Origin: Margaritifera margaritifera | Taxonomy: Eukaryota; Mollusca; Bivalvia; Unionida; Margaritiferidae | Assembly (NCBI GenBank): GCA_029931535.1 | Contig: JAQPZY010001664.1 | Coordinates: 6,207,501 to 6,271,500 of the forward strand | Reading direction: 5' to 3' | DNA: 64,000 nucleotides | Shown here: one piece after another, positions 11,177 through 20,862 of the stretch | Position numbering within the stretch: position 1 is the first letter of the stretch | Layout of the letters: each line of letters begins with the position of its first letter | The notes under the pieces: model-generated | Database searches by the model: none | What the model saw: only the letters and a program-made list of their open reading frames with translations | Told to the model about the DNA's origin: nothing | Program-made: the position numbers and the translations under genes

Positions 11177-11843
11177 CTAATGCTCTCTGGGCCATTTCAA
11201 GTTTTCTGCTATTTTCTCGAAATGAAGAAAGTATTTATCTACTTCTTTTTCCTGAAAAGGGGGTACTAACCTAATATACCTAGTAACATCAAAACCTGAA
11301 CTTGTGTTTAAAGGAGTGGAGTGTGCTCTGTTTGCCAGTTCTAATTCTCTTAATTTAAATTGCATTTCCCTTTCTTCTCTTTGCATCTGCATTTGTATTT
11401 GCCTCTCTTCCTTCTGCATTTGTAGCTGCCTCTCTTCTTTCTCTCTCTCCATCTGCCTCTCTTCTTTCTCTCTCTCCATCTGTATCCGCCTATCTTCTTT
11501 CTCTCTCTCCATCTGTATCTGCCTCTCTTCTTTCTCTCTCTCTCTCTCTCTGAATCTGAAGCTTTGCCAACTCTAAATCCATCTGGTTCTTTAACTCTAA
11601 TTCCCTTAATTTCCTGTCAGAACCAGATACAGGCTTTCTCTTCAAACTTAAAGCACTATTTTCAAAAATTCCCTTACCTACTAAATACTGAATTAAAATA
11701 ATCTTTATTTCCTGTTTTGTCAATGATACTTTTGCCTCAGATAGGCTGTATTTTCTGGCAAGCTCGAGCAACTCATCCTTTCTCATGCACTCTAACCACT
11801 CCTGGGTAGGTTTTGAAATGAAATTCTGAACATTAGATGCCAT
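11177..11843 (-). pseudogene. gag N-terminal part of the gypsy element, frameshifted in a (GA)n tract
   Basis: ATG at 11843 opens a frame (MASNVQNFISKPTQEWLECM ... LELAKLQIQRERERERR) that contains a SAP-like helical start and then a coiled, Arg/Glu/Gln-rich stretch. Near 11525..11555 the (GA)n dinucleotide run changes frame. The natural continuation (MEREKEERQ repeats, then LRELELANRAHSTPLNTSSG, FDVTRYIRLVPPF, FEKIAENLKWPREH) is in another frame and ends at TAG, 11174..11176. Sense continues immediately beyond the TAG (TLLLQSVLIGKAREVY), so the stop replaces one residue of the capsid-like region, probably Trp (TGG to TAG). Confidence 0.82.
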
Positions 11844-11992
11844 AGTAAATGCTTGTTGGTTTCACACAAAAAAATTTCTATATATAAAATCTTTGCCAAA
11901 GACAAAAAAAATATTCCAAGACAAAATAAATATGAATTTCAAAGATAACTTTAATATCTCTAATATGCTTTAAAGAAATTCAGATCCCAGAA

Positions 11993-12004
11993 GACGAGCC
12001 CCCA
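11993..12004 (-). other. Primer binding site, tRNA-Pro type
   Basis: On the minus strand TGGGGGCTCGTC starts five bases inside the 5' LTR. It is complementary to the 3' end of tRNA-Pro including CCA, the same primer class used by murine leukaemia-type retroviruses. A further TGGGAT follows after a short gap. Confidence 0.8.
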
Positions 12005-12009
12005 ATTTC

Positions 12010-12762
12010 TGTTACGACTCTATGGTCTAAGAAAAATGTAACAGAAGGAAAGTGAAACCAACAAATCAAGTAAAAAATCAACAAGCAATTTATTACTAGA
12101 TAATTAAAATGAAAAATCAAAAGGTCACTTACAGTAATGTGTTTTGAAATCCTAATAATCCAATAAGAATGATTGTTCTAATCACAAGTCCTAAATATAG
12201 AATGTTCCGAATTCACGGCTGTGTCCTTGAATGTTATGATGTACTAATGGTCTCCAAAGTCCTGATGTACTAGAAATCTTGATGTGCTGATGTCAAAATG
12301 AAGTATTCCAAAATCTCTGAATAAGTTCAGTTAAATTCCAAAATCATTAATTAAAAATCCAAAATCCAAAAGTTTATGAGCACTGTTATAATCCAATGAA
12401 TATTTAAAATAATTCCTCTCTTAGAATTTGGAATGAATTTTCACAACTGTAATAGCTCTTTACAAGACTGATGGTAATGTCAAAACTGAATAAATGTCCA
12501 CCAAACATGGTATATATAAAGATTGGTCACATGACAGAATGTTCTAGAATGTGTGTCATCTTAATGGAATTTTACTTGTAAACAAAAATTCAACCTTGAC
12601 CTTCAAATTGAGAAAACATATTGATCAAAACAACCTAATTCAAGGACACTAGTTAAACATGTTTTTCCTGATAAACATAAAGATGTAAGCAAATATTAAA
12701 GTGAAGAAACATTTATAATTTCCTAAAATGTTTATAATATTATATAAACATCATACATAACA
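12010..12762 (-). repeat. 5' LTR of the gypsy element
   Basis: 753 bp, nearly identical to 6173..6925. As the element is on the minus strand this copy is the 5' LTR and should contain the promoter. A TATATATAA-like box lies at about 12510..12520, but its orientation as a promoter is unproven. Confidence 0.95.
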
Positions 12763-13640
12763 ATATGACCATCCCTTAAAAAGGACTGGTGATAAAAAAA
12801 TTTAAGATGTCCATCATGTTGGATAAAAAAAATTTAAGATGTACATCATGTGGGAGGTCTGATCAGCATCATTTTAATTTAGAACAAACTAGATATCATC
12901 TTAAGTCTTTTAGTGAAAATCCCATGTCACTATGACTAATGATGCAGGAAAAGTAGCTATAACAAGAGTTTCAAGATGGCCATCTGTTCAAGAGGAATAG
13001 CAATAACAAAATTTTCATGTTGGCCATATTAGATTCCGGATTGGTACCAATTTTGTTTATGACCAACTAGACATCATATGAAGTCTTTTCATGAGAACCA
13101 CATGTCGATATGAACATTATGACCATCTGTTCAAAATGAGTAGTGATAACAAAATGTTTCAAGATAGACAACATTGAAAGTCTTTCAGTGAAAACCCCAT
13201 GTTGTTATAATCATCCATTCAGGAGAAGTAGCTATTACAAGATTTTCAAGATGGTCACCATGGTGGCCATATTGGATGTCAGACTGACACCATTTTTATC
13301 TAGGATCAACTAGATATCATAAAAAGTCTTTTAGTGAAAACCCCCCATAGATATGAACATTCATTTAGGAGGAGTAGGAATAACAAGATTTTCAAGCTGA
13401 CCACTATGGTGGTCATACTGGATGTCTGATGGGCACCATTTTCATTTAGAACTAAACATGATAAGAAATCTTTAGGTGTAAAAGCATATGTCAAGATGAC
13501 CATGTGTTCAGAAGGAGTAGTGGTAACATTTTCATGATGGTCACCTTGGCAGCCATACTGGTTGTCAGATCAACACCATTTTCATTTAGGATCAACTAGA
13601 CATCATGAGAAATCTTTTAGTAAACTGACCAGCTAGAATG
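12763..13640. repeat. ~145-bp satellite family R1, right of the LTR element
   Basis: About six degenerate units with 'atgaccatc..ttcag', 'aacaagattttcaagatggcca', 'ggtggccatattggatgtc', 'caccattttcattta', 'aactagacatcat' and 'agtcttttagtgaaaacccc'. It is the same family as at 40893..41735. No coding sense. Confidence 0.85.
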
Positions 13641-13771
13641 ATGTCACGTTATTCCTATCTAGAACAAATTTCTTAGTCACCACATGATTCATTTCCTCTA
13701 ACCAATGTTAAAATTCAAGACTGCTAGTAAACTCTCTCTCTCCATTTTGGGACCTGTACATATACTATTAT

Positions 13772-14134
13772 CAAGGTTCATACGCTTCCACTCAAGGACT
13801 TTTCCTGGACTTTCCACTGCCTCATAAGTAAATATAGACAGTAAAAGTGAAAAGTGAAAATTATATGCAGAATAACCAGTGAAACAAACCTAAAAAGATG
13901 AAACACTGCTACAGATATGCAACACAACAGAGCAGCATCATCGATGAACCAAGCATGCTGATATTCCAGGAACATTTTTGGCAAAAAATAATCCAAAATA
14001 ATTTTAGAGGCAGCAAAAATAATTTTAAAGGACTTTAGAATTAAAATGTACATTTACAAGGATTTCAAGGCATTGAATTTAAAAAGTCCAAACTCCAGTA
14101 CTGTTAAAGTTTTCAAGGAAGTGTACAAGCCCTG
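13772..14134. mobile_element. Putative hAT-type MITE
   Basis: The left end reads CAAGGTTCATACGCTTCC and the complement of the right end CAGGGCTTGTACACTTCC, an imperfect ~18-bp terminal inverted repeat. Internal sequence repeats 'caaggactt' and 'gattattttt' motifs. Flanking 8-bp duplications (ACTATTAT/TATAGTAC) do not match well, so the ends are approximate. The reading frame across 14046..14453 looks like non-coding repeat. Confidence 0.5.
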
Positions 14135-14436
14135 TATAGTACTTTTCAATTTGTTAAAAACTGGTTTTACACAACTTTTGAAACTTAAAACCCATGTAAA
14201 TGATAGTGTTAAGTCAATTACTCAGTACTATTTATGGCACAAATTTGTCAAACTTGGTTATCTTTTCTTTCCAGGCAAGAAAACGGGCATTTACAAGACA
14301 AGCCCCTTCCCCACAAAGAAAAAGATGACAACAAAGAGTGAGAAATCTGATGCTACTGAGAGATTATTTGGCCTTCAGCACTTTGTAAACTGTAAAATTT
14401 TAACTCCAAATCTAGGTGAAGTATGTAGAAGATATT

Positions 14437-14616
14437 CAGTGAAACTTCTCTGAACCAGACACTGTTGGGACCAAAAATTTAGGTTGTTGTACAGATGTGG
14501 CCAGTATATGGAGGTTCAGTTAGTATTAGAATGGCCTTATTGGGACCAAATTATCTGGCCAGTCTGCAGAAAAGGCCAGCTTATTACAGAGGGGCCTGTT
14601 TGGGGAAGTTTCACTG
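14437..14616. mobile_element. pogo-type MITE
   Basis: 180 bp bounded by CAGTGAAACTTCTC and its near complement GGGGAAGTTTCACTG, followed by TA. The first ten bases match the terminal repeat of the pogo element at 3711..5553, though the rest differs. No coding capacity. The left flanking dinucleotide is TT, so one target TA has mutated or the edge is off by a base or two. Confidence 0.65.
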
Positions 14617-15330
14617 TATGTATGCACAAATTGATAACGGTGCAAATACAAAAGTTTCACAATGTTTAGAGCTAAAAAAAACTCTTCATCAGGGGAAGAA
14701 ATAACCTATATCCACAAAACAAACACTAAAGAGAAATTCTAGAGTCCTACATATTTGAATGATGGGAAAATCTACAAACAAGGGATAAAAAATAGAAGAT
14801 GGAAAGAAGAATTTTTTTTAAAACAGTCTTAAAATGGATAAACTACATGTCTATTTTGTGCTGCCATCAGCCCAACAAAGTTGTATAACAAAAATCAATT
14901 AAGGGATACTTGTGCCTATTGCACAGAGAACCAAAATGTTTTGACCTAATTCCAGGCTAAAGACAAAGGATGGTAACCATGCATGACAAAAAATCAATGT
15001 CATCTACAAAATTTACAAAAGAAATTATATCCCAATAAAGTTATGCATGGAAGTACTAAAGGTAATAGGTCAAGAGCATGGTATAGCGGGATAATGGACA
15101 AGAGTTAAAATAACAGTATTAATAATAATAATAATTTTAATAATAATAGTAATATATGTAAAGAGTTATGGAATATTTACTTAGGTAAATATTATCACAA
15201 AAATTGTGTACATCTGATAAATGGATTCCTGGCTGTAGTTTTGATAAGACTGCATTGGGATGGTTAGATTTTTTTTCATTTAGGTTGAACTCCCCATGAG
15301 GTCCATCCCAGGTCAGATTCAGTTGGTAGC
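14617..15330. other. Intron, no gene seen
   Basis: AT-rich with an (ATA)n-type simple repeat at about 15117..15155. No exon or mobile-element signature recognised. Confidence 0.4.
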
Positions 15331-15334
15331 ATCC

Positions 15335-16175
15335 AGAGCAACTGGACTTAATGCCCAGTCGAGTTGTAGTGGTTGGTGAGTTTTACGATTTTGATGTGAA
15401 TGTGTTTCTTGTGGTTATTCATTTGTTTTCTAAAATAAACAGTTCCACCAACATATTGAGTGGCACAGATCTTGCACGTTAGAAGATAGATTACATTTTT
15501 GGTTCGACATTGTAACTTCTGATTGAAAAGTGAAGCTAACTCCTGTTGTCGAACTTTTGAATGATTTGGTCTCAAGCATATGTTTGCAAATTAGGCAACG
15601 CTTGTCTTTGCAGCATTATGTACCTGAATCTGTGGTCTTGTTTGAAGTTACCTTGGCACATACCAGATGGTCCTGAACACAACCATGGGAAATTTCAGAA
15701 ATATGTCCTTCAGATGGTTGGAAGATTCAATCTGGTGCCAATGCTTTCATATGATCTGTTGTAAGTTTGGGGCATCAGGATGGAAAGAAACCATGAAGGG
15801 GGCACGTTTGTTGTTTTTATTGTTTTATATTTCAGGAGGGCTCCTCTATCGAGGAGTCTAGTTTTGTTAATAGCCTCCTTGATGTAGATCCTTCTGTATC
15901 CTCTCCTTCTAAGGTACCCCTTGAGCTCTCCAAGTCTCTTTTCAATGGAAGCCAGATTAGAGCATATGCGTTTGGTCCACACGTGCTGTAAGGAAGATTT
16001 TTTATTATGTGCTGGGTGTGGCAGCTGGTCGGGAGTATATTCTGGTGAGAGTCAGTTGGTTTAGAATACAGGTCAGTTTCTATGTTCCTCTCAATGAGGA
16101 TAGATTGAGTATCCAGGAAGATGTAAGACCTGTTTGATGACTCCAATGTAAAATTAATCGTAGAATTAATATGTG
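15335..16175 (-). pseudogene. Penelope-like element (PLE) fragment: RT C-terminus, linker and GIY-YIG endonuclease
   Basis: The minus strand reads, with shifts, INFTLESSNRSYIFLDTQS and TDLYSKPTDSHQNILPTSCH (16010..16175), the 'FLDT ... TDLY.KPTD.H..L...SCH' signature of PLE reverse transcriptases. Next come RICSNLASIEKRLGELKGYL-R-R-R-G-Y (15860..15970) and VTSNKTTDSGT plus CCKDKRCLICKHM (about 15590..15660). Finally CRTKNVIYLLTCKICATQYV-G-G-T...H (15400..15510) is a GIY-YIG nuclease core. Three reading frames are used and an internal stop is present, so it is dead. The RT catalytic palm lies outside the fragment. Confidence 0.85.
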
Positions 16176-16650
16176 GAAGAAAAGTTAGTTTACAGTAGAA
16201 AATAAGCCCTAAAAATGTACTCTCCTCCACAACAGGAATAAAAAAAAGCATTAACTCTTAAGTTTCAAACTTAAAAAAATTTGGAGATAAAGTTAGGTAG
16301 GCAACCCCTTAGACCTAGGTTGAATAGGTAATTTATTATGTGGTGTCAGAAGCTTTCTCCAAGTCGAAAAAGATGACAACTATATGTCCTTTCTTTATAA
16401 AAGCTTCTCTAATAAATGCTTCAAGTCTGTCAAGATGGTCTATTGTGCTCTCTGGCATCTGAATCCACACTGAACATCAGATAGTAGGTTGTTGGATTCG
16501 ATATACCAAAGTAGTCTATCATTTATCATCCGTTACATGGTTTTGCAAATACGACTTGTTAATGCTATGGACAATAGTTGGAGGGGTTGGTTTGGTCATT
16601 TCCAGGTTTGGGTACTGTTGCTTCATCTTCATTGTCAAGTCCACAGATCA
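16176..16650 (-). pseudogene. LINE (Jockey/I-type) reverse transcriptase fragment joined to the PLE
   Basis: The minus strand encodes A-T-V-P-K-P-G-N-D, NNLLSDVQCGFRCQR, then after a one-base shift STIDHLDRLEAFIREAFIKK and V-V-I-F-F-D-L-E-K-A-S-D-T-T, the RT palm motif A. Then follow LGLRGCLPNFISKFF and, after a deletion that removes motifs B and C, STFLGLIFYCKLTFLPHI. The fragment runs directly into the PLE sequence at about 16175 within a single open frame (15832..16251). Confidence 0.75.
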
Positions 16651-17840
16651 TATAATTAGAAGAAATATTTTCCATTCCCCAGACATATTTTGCAAATAGT
16701 TATAAATAGTTAATGAACTGCCACTAGAACAAGCAATTTAATTTTTCTACTTTTCAAAACTTCACATAAATTGTGAGTCCAAAAGATTCACATTTAATTT
16801 TGAATTAACTCCCTAAACATGTAGTTGTAAAGTTCAGGTTACTCAACTGTAACATCAGTGACCACTGTGGTTTGAATGGATGAACACTATAGTGTGAAGA
16901 CACCTGTGCATGTGCTCTCATGTACATGTTATAGTGGCTGTTTCAAACTAGTTTAGAAATATTTTCAACTGCCATTTTCTAGTAAAGTTTTAGAAACTAA
17001 CAAAAATTAAATTTTTTGTTTAAGTGGCAGTTTATTAAGTATTTTACCTATTTGTAATTACAATACTGTAATATATTTACTCCTATCAGTTAAAATTAAT
17101 TACTATGTATAGTTTCAGCTGTGTTCTTTTGAAGACATATAGCTAAATTACATTGCATATATCTCTCCATCCAAACATACATACTTTAAAGTATGAAAAC
17201 ACTGCACATAAATATGATTCATTCATACACTTACAAAATGAGAAACAGAGGACACAGTTTAAATAAGAGGACAAAAGCACACACACACACACACATAGCA
17301 TTTCTTGCTTTGCTCCCTCTTCTATATGTTCAGCTCTTACTTCTCCCTATTCTGTCCAAAAAAAGAGGTCTCTTCTCTCTAAAATTTAAGTGCAGTTTGC
17401 CCCCTGCTGTCCATATGTTAACTTCAAATGTCGGACTTTCAGTGTTACTTCAAATGTAGCATAAGAATTGCACAATTAACTATAATAACATTTACTCATC
17501 CTGTGTATGAATTGCAACTGTAGCAGTTTTCATCAGGCTTTGTGTAAATATGGAAGATTCATGTACCAATGAATGAAATCAAAAGACAGAATTAACCCAT
17601 CCAGAAACAAAATAAATTTATTTAGAGACAAAAGCAAAATGCTTATTTGACCATAGACATAAAGAGATTAACTCAATAAACAATGGGTGTAACTGATAGC
17701 AATATTGCAAATAGATGAAGGCTTACTGTATGGGTTTTAATAACTGTAACATCAAAAAGCAACCAACAATATGAACCTTTTACAATGACAGTAGGATCTG
17801 GAAAACGAGAATCACTTAATTAAAGACAAAGGCAAAGACC
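16651..17840. other. Intron, no gene seen
   Basis: AT-rich sequence with a (CA)n run at about 17278..17296. No exon, motif or terminal repeat recognised. Confidence 0.4.
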
Positions 17841-18170
17841 TTATTCACCCCAGGCATTAGTGATCAACTCCAAAGACAAGTGACATACTTGACTGCTACA
17901 GTAAAGCCCTTTAAGAAGATTTATCATCATGACATTACTGGCATTGTTTAGAACAAGCCTTCCTAAATGGTTGTGGCTCCGAAGGATAAAATAAAGGTCA
18001 GTAGTGTTTATCTCTGTTTCTGTAATGTGGTCATTCATAGCGCCGTTGTTCAGAACAATCCGCACTTTGCCTGCAGATCCTCCTAAGCAGTCATGGTTAC
18101 AAAGGATTTTATAAAAAATAAAATAAAGGTCAGTGGTGTTTATCTCTATTTGTTGTGATAAAGTCATTCA
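17841..18170. repeat. Short internal duplication
   Basis: The string 'ataaaataaaggtcagt.gtgtttatctct' occurs at about 17985..18015 and again at 18117..18150, each preceded by a 'ggttgtggct/atggttaca..aaggat' tract. That indicates a ~130-bp tandem or inserted duplication. It yields an open minus frame, but I recognise no protein. Confidence 0.5.
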
Positions 18171-18369
18171 TAACAGTGTCAAAATGCATATTTTGCAATG
18201 TTCTGCACCTAGGTTTGTCAGCAAAGTATTGACATTGTTACAGACATTCATTTACAGCCTCTGTAGATGGTCTTGGGTGATAAATACACTTTTGTTTCTA
18301 ATCCTTGTAGGATGGGTAAGAGGCATCAGTAATATTCTTGGGAATTTTTCTTCTCTTCCTTTCCATATT

Positions 18370-18747
18370 TCATGTGCATGGCTTGCTAGTGCATAAAACA
18401 AGCTCATAGCCATTAGTTTTACAGTGCTCAACCAGCATTAACAATACACCACCAATATAACTATATCTACCCAGGTCAGAGGAAGGATAGGTGCAACTGG
18501 CATTAATAATAGCTCCACTCTTACCTGAAATAGTGAAGTGCACATTGCACAGCATTGATTGCACTAATGAATCAGTTTGTGCTTTCAAAAAGCAGCAATT
18601 GCATGATGCAATGATGAATGCTACCACTCTTTTTGCACTGCAAACCTCTTCAGAATGGCCATTATCTTCCAAACTGGTATTATCATCATCACTTCTGGAA
18701 TCATTACTAATAGTCTGGCCTGCCATCTCTAATAAAAAGTGATACAA
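18370..18747 (-). pseudogene. SWIM-type zinc-finger-like fragment with lost zinc ligands
   Basis: The 125-codon minus frame contains VHFTISGKSGAIINASCTYP, then SSDLGRYSYIGGVLLMLVEH and LCTSKPCT. This has the shape of a SWIM finger (C-x-C-P...C-x-H-I...LL) followed by the T-S-K-P-C-T motif of SWIM/YqaJ-like proteins that are amplified in many invertebrates. At the ligand positions it has C-T-Y, R-Y-S-Y, so one Cys-to-Tyr, a second Cys-to-Tyr and a His-to-Tyr change, all single G-to-A/C-to-T transitions. Probably a fossil of a transposon-borne or gene-family member. Confidence 0.5.
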
Positions 18748-18749
18748 AT

Positions 18750-19200
18750 GGACATAAATTGTCAGGAATTTGTTTGGTATGAAATGGTTTACACCCAGTT
18801 CCAGGCAGAGGCCTCTAACACATGATGCTATTGACAGTTATTTCCTTTTTGCCTCATACCATTTTCCACCATGCACATCCTCATTGATAACCTTGCAATG
18901 GCCACTTGCATTGGAAACAAGGTTACAATAATCATATTTTTGCAGACAATTCAGAAATAACACATATTACAAGAAAATAATAACAAGCAACATTAGCACT
19001 TAAACTATGCATTATCTCATGTATATTTAATGCATTTTTCAAACTGCATGTCCAACAGAATATTGTGGTTGTAAAGAGACTTTGTCTTATTATAGATGTA
19101 AGTATTTTCTATCAATGCTGTCATGAAATATCCTAAATGACATATTTTTGGGCTTGATTATAATAGCTTATATTATTTGTGGCTGGATCAGGAAGAACGA
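18750..19200. other. Intron, nothing recognised
   Basis: No open exon, no terminal repeats. Sense of the neighbouring SWIM-like fragment does not visibly continue. Confidence 0.35.
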
Positions 19201-19204
19201 TATG

Positions 19205-19402
19205 AGCTACCATATATACTTGCTTATAACTCGACTTCAACTGTAAACAACACAGACCCTGATCTGTTGTCGCATAATGTGCCAGTAGATTGGAGTCTAT
19301 GTTGTTTGTTCTACTGATTACTCCTAACAAACTGCATAGACCCATAATGCGCTGGCAGATCTGGGTATGTGCAGTTTGCACTTGGACTCGACTTATAAGC
19401 TA
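19205..19402. mobile_element. Hairpin MITE family H, copy 1 (degenerate)
   Basis: Ends 'atatatacttgcttataactcgac' and 'gactcgacttataagc' form an inverted repeat. Internally, 'agaccctgatctg' and 'gcataatgtgcc' face 'gcgctggcagatctggg'. Shares core sequence with 20550..20770 and 50793..50891. Confidence 0.7.
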
Positions 19403-20549
19403 CTTTACATTTATCTCTCCCTCTCTTTTCCATATAGCTTTACAAAAGATTACTGTCTCATTTTCAAAACTGTGACAACCATCTTCCAATATACTAGAAA
19501 ATATTTTGCAATGGCCACTTTATAACAATGACATATGTTTTCACTTAATACAGTAAAAGATGTCACTACATGAATCATTTTATGACTCAAATCAGCAAAT
19601 ATGTTACAGTTTCTTTTTTGTAACCCCAAATGTATACAATTTCAGCATTTCTCATACACTTCATTATTAATTTAACTTTGGTTTTGTAGCCATATATCTT
19701 CATCTGACTGTTCAAAAACTGAGAAAAAATACACAGGAAACCATGTCACTTACCTTTATATCAATTCTAGCTGATTTCTGCTCACTTTTAGTCTTCTACA
19801 TTCAAGCGTCATGATTTTAGTTGTATATTTTAATGATTATCAATGGATGTACTATGAAATTTCACGTCATGTACATCATCTTCGGTCCAGGTAACTGAAG
19901 TTAATAGTTCATAAGTCAACACTGGTCTAACAAATAGCACTGACACTACATGACACATTAAATAACTCTGAGTTTCTGTCATGTGACTCACTTCATGAAT
20001 ATTAATGAGTCACATGATGTCAGAGTAGGAAAATGCTATTAAGAATAACCTGAAGTGAGCTACATGATGGACGTACAATAAGTATACTAACAAGAGGCCA
20101 GGATATTTACAGTCAAATGCACATCATATTTGGACCTTTCCAAGAGATCAATAGTTAATCGTTCTAAAAGCAAAAAAATAAATCCATGATGAATCATTCA
20201 ATGTCAGTTTTGTCCTTTTTCTGAAAACAAGATTTGCAAGAAAAATTGGCATGTGCTTTTCACACAAAAAAATATGTGGATATTATAGAGATTTGGGCAA
20301 ATTAATTGGGGAAAAATATAGGGATTTATATAAAGTAGAGGGATTTGTTGGGAGGCCTGCAGTATCCATCCATAACTATAATATTCATTTGTGATGGAAG
20401 CTAGAGTTTACCAAGATTTGCATATACCATTTTCAAGTTCTCTTCCTTGAAAGAAAATCCTATCATGGTACCAATTTAATGTCCCAAGCTACATGATGGT
20501 CCAAAAGAATGGGCCAAGAGAGTTCTGAGTGATATACAGATAGCATAAT
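19403..20549. other. Intron, no gene seen
   Basis: AT-rich sequence. Around 19970..20030 'gtcatgtgactcacttcatgaatat' and 'taatgagtcacatgatgtcag' form an imperfect palindrome of about 50 bp, possibly a small MITE. Otherwise nothing recognised. Confidence 0.4.
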
Positions 20550-20770
20550 TACCATATGTACTCACGTAAAATCTGAGTCCAAATGCAAAAAACATAGACC
20601 CTGATCTGCCATCGCATAATGCACCATCAGATCAGGGTCTATGTTGTTTGTTCTACTGATTAGTCCTTACAAACTGCATTGACCCAGATCTGCCAGCGCA
20701 TTATGTGATGGCAGATCAGGGTCTACGTTGTTTGCATTTGGATTTGGATTATATGCGAGTATATACAGTA
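20550..20770. mobile_element. Hairpin MITE family H, copy 2 (best preserved)
   Basis: About 220 bp, with ends pairing over some 65 bp. The left arm 'taccatatgtactcac..aaatc..agtccaaatgcaaa.aac' reads as the complement of the right arm 'gtttgcatttggatttggattatatgcgagtatatacagta'. Both arms continue into 'tagaccctgatctgcc'. A second nested inverted pair occurs in the middle (atcagatcagggtctatgtt ... gacccagatctgcc). It ends 28 bp before VPS13D exon 20799..20862. Confidence 0.8.
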
Positions 20771-20798
20771 TGTTCTATATTAAGCTTGCTAAACATAC

Positions 20799-20862
20799 CA
20801 TCCTCTAAACCCTGTACTGCCTGGACACACAGATTCCCTTTAGAGCAGCACAGCAGGCCACT
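20799..20862 (-). CDS. VPS13D: VPS13D-like exon: beta-trefoil, second part (64-nt micro-exon)
   Basis: A TTTCAG acceptor, 64 nt and a GTATGT donor on the minus strand. It encodes SGLLCCSKGNLCVQAVQGLED plus one base. Joined to the preceding exon it gives W-N-F-A-K-S-G-L-L-C...L-C-V-Q-A, the pattern expected of the next beta-trefoil strand pair. The spare G joins GT of the next exon to make Gly. The exon lies only 29 bp left-to-right after a hairpin MITE (20550..20770), so its donor site is very close to the mobile-element edge. Confidence 0.82.

Larger units (their letters stand above)
6173..12762 (-). mobile_element. Ty3/gypsy-type LTR retrotransposon with integrase before RT (Gmr1-like order)
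   Basis: The 6,590-bp element has two 753-bp LTRs (6173..6925 and 12010..12762), TGTTA...TAACA ends and a 4-bp target duplication, ATAT. On the minus strand it reads LTR, tRNA-Pro-type primer site, gag, protease, integrase, reverse transcriptase, RNase H, purine tract, LTR. Integrase upstream of RT is the Ty1/copia arrangement, but the RT/RNase H/GPY-type integrase sequence is Ty3/gypsy-like. Established knowledge: this combination defines the Gmr1-like group first described from deuterostomes. Two nonsense codons and a dinucleotide-repeat frameshift break the single long gag-pol frame. Confidence 0.93.

Noticed and set aside
14046..14453. 135-codon plus frame
   Set aside because: Crosses the right end of the hAT-type MITE and the start of the pogo-type MITE; peptide without recognisable features.
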